In this document: in pieces, positions 22,444 to 23,856 of the stretch | Numbering within the stretch: the stretch's first letter is position 1 | Layout of the letters: each line of letters starts with the position of its first letter | Assembly (NCBI GenBank): GCA_964535125.1 | Contig: CAZHSN010000042.1 | Span: 1-23,856, forward strand | Direction of reading: 5' to 3' | From: CAZHSN01 sp964535125 | GTDB taxonomy: Bacteria; Armatimonadota; HRBIN16 | DNA: 23,856 bases | Position numbers and translations under genes: made by a program | Notes under the pieces: generated by a model | Database searches by the model: none | Told to the model about the DNA's origin: nothing | What the model saw: only the letters and a program-made list of their open reading frames with translations

Positions 22444-23856
22444 TCAGTTGGCCTCTGCCTGGTTCAACAGACGCCACCGGTTGCTTAAGTCCTTGCGGAT
22501 GATACACCAATACAACACGGACCAAGGGATCAGCCACATCAACAACTCGAATGAGAGCTGCCCCGTGGTATGTGGTCTGTAGTACAGACGCAGTCCGTAC
22601 ACACAAGCAGCCAGCGCTGCGTTGACTAGCGTCAGTTCGGCAAGCCGGCGCCAGGGGAAGATGCGGCGCATGGGTACGCGGATGTACCGCGCGGTGATGG
22701 CCAGTTGCAGGCCGTTGATCAGAGTTTGACTGACTAGTGTCGCCCATGCAGGACCGGTCAGTCCGATCTGGAGCAGCAACACATAGCTCAACGCCAGATT
22801 GATTACCAGCGACGCGATGGAGCTGTAAAAGATGAACTTGGTCTGGCCCCTGGCGTTGAGCACCATTCCAAAGTAGGTGCACCGCAGCAGCAGTACCAGT
22901 GAAGCCACTTGGAACACCGCCACGCCCGGCAGGTATTTGCGGGAGTAGAACAGTGTGATCGCCTCGGGAGCAAACGTGATCAGCACCGCGGCGATGAAAC
23001 AGATCAGGGTGTAGGCGAAGATCACCGCATGCGCCCACAGATCCACGGCGGATTGGAATTGGTCCTTCTTGAACAGACGCGCCATGCGGGGCATCAACAC
23101 TGCGGTGAGTGACTGGGCGATGAAGATGACCGGCATCTCCCGTGCGGCATTCGTGTAAATGGCCAGTTGTTCCGTATTGGTGAGTCGGCCGATTAACAAC
23201 CTCCCCAGTTCCATGTTCAGCGTGCCCACCGCCAGTGCCAGACCCAGAGGTACCGAGAACACGAGCATGGTGCGAATGGTCTGCAGGTTCACGGTCCAAC
23301 GCAGTCCACCAGCCGCACGCCAGACAATGACATACACGGCTAGCGCAAACCCGAGCTGGATGGCGACATACAGCTGCATGTATGCGCTGAAGTCCCAGCG
23401 AAGCCATTCCACCAACAGCACCGCAGCGAGCAGCGCCGCGCTGTTGGATACCCGATAGGCGATGATGGAACTGGTACGGTTGTAGACGATCAGCACATTA
23501 TCCAGGCTGTACCCCACGATGATCGTCCACGGGATCAGCACCAGCGCATAGACGTAGTGCTGCAGTGCGGGATTCGAAAAATAGGCCGCGATCCATGGCG
23601 CGCCCAGCAGCAGCAGCGCGCCGATAACTAGACTGAATATCGTGCTGAGGGTGTAGTAGACCGACAGGAACTGCTTGCGTTCATCGGGCGTGTCCGCGCG
23701 TGCGAGGAAGTAGTTGATGCTGTTGGGCAGCCCCAGGATCAGCAGGGTGGTCACCACATTGCCGACCAGCAGCAACTGGGAGTAGGTTCCGTACTCATCC
23801 AGTGTTCGGAACCGTGAGAGGAGCATCGCAGAAACCATGCCGATCAGCAGGGTGCT
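22444..23856 (-). CDS. Polysaccharide/lipid-linked oligosaccharide flippase (Wzx/MATE type), truncated by right edge
   Basis: The frame is open through the right edge: reading inward from 23856 gives STLLIG before the ATG at 23838, and that stretch continues a membrane helix, so the real start is outside the window. About 470 residues are visible, with a dozen or so hydrophobic segments and the flippase hallmarks LLSRFRTLDEYGTYSQL, ILGLPNSINYFLA and a positively charged last loop. This is the MATE/polysaccharide-transport fold of Wzx O-antigen and exopolysaccharide flippases, which move lipid-linked sugars across the inner membrane. It implies a polysaccharide locus continuing to the right. 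Its stop lies only 13 bases from the convergent GH2 gene stop, leaving no room for a terminator between them. Confidence 0.88.
   Translation of the reverse strand, partial: STLLIGMVSAMLLSRFRTLDEYGTYSQLLLVGNVVTTLLILGLPNSINYFLARADTPDERKQFLSVYYTLSTIFSLVIGALLLLGAPWIAAYFSNPALQHYVYALVLIPWTIIVGYSLDNVLIVYNRTSSIIAYRVSNSAALLAAVLLVEWLRWDFSAYMQLYVAIQLGFALAVYVIVWRAAGGLRWTVNLQTIRTMLVFSVPLGLALAVGTLNMELGRLLIGRLTNTEQLAIYTNAAREMPVIFIAQSLTAVLMPRMARLFKKDQFQSAVDLWAHAVIFAYTLICFIAAVLITFAPEAITLFYSRKYLPGVAVFQVASLVLLLRCTYFGMVLNARGQTKFIFYSSIASLVINLALSYVLLLQIGLTGPAWATLVSQTLINGLQLAITARYIRVPMRRIFPWRRLAELTLVNAALAACVYGLRLYYRPHTTGQLSFELLMWLIPWSVLYWCIIRKDLSNRWRLLNQAEAN

Noticed and set aside
22007..23407. Minus-strand open frame (466 codons) overlapping the flippase and GH2 genes
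   Set aside because: It is another frame of the flippase, lacks its hydrophobic pattern, and runs into the GH2 gene antisense.

Overview
The window looks like a GC-rich bacterial chromosome segment. It holds many intracellular carbohydrate-active enzymes, a heat-shock operon with its own HspR-type repressor, and two secreted repeat proteins that end in dockerin-like calcium-loop pairs. The tail signature LFDYLVLD..FG, the wealth of glycoside hydrolases and the HspR control fit Armatimonadota best. That placement is inferred from recalled family resemblance, not from a marker gene, and Planctomycetota or Chloroflexota are not excluded. No tRNA, rRNA, CRISPR array, insertion sequence or phage gene was seen. 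No intergenic gap exceeds about 225 bases.

Layout. (1) 1-1352, plus strand: the 3' part of a six-hairpin (alpha/alpha barrel) glycoside hydrolase, open at the left edge. (2) 1432-3594 and 3690-5834, plus strand: two tandem paralogous secreted RCC1-like proteins of 13 short blades each, with a shared C-terminal domain and a dockerin-like tail. A perfect hairpin lies after the second. (3) 10930 back to 5896, minus strand: a three-gene operon of a serine beta-lactamase-like hydrolase, a five-bladed beta-propeller glycosidase-like protein and a GH116 beta-glucosidase-type enzyme. (4) 11043-13944, plus strand: an ATP-grasp ligase fused to a class I methyltransferase, followed 13 bp later by a cysteine-rich DUF169 protein and closed by a perfect 19-bp hairpin. 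(5) 14080-18048, plus strand: a heat-shock operon dnaK-hsp20-dnaJ-hspR behind a HAIR-like operator that overlaps the -35 box. (6) 18123-19115: a YghZ-type aldo/keto reductase. (7) 19203-22430: a large GH2-like enzyme without a signal peptide. (8) 22444-23856, minus strand: a Wzx/MATE-type polysaccharide flippase, open at the right edge.

How the parts relate. The chaperone operon looks autoregulated: HspR, its last product, probably binds the inverted repeat at 14080-14100, and DnaK is the usual HspR co-repressor. It is unusual in having hsp20 where actinobacterial operons carry grpE, and a DnaJ with only one pair of CxxC motifs. The glycosidases appear cytoplasmic and probably act on imported oligosaccharides or glycosides. 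The RCC1/dockerin pair is the clearest secreted cell-surface element. The least explained module is the ATP-grasp-methyltransferase fusion with DUF169, which looks like a small amide-forming and methylating pathway of unknown product.
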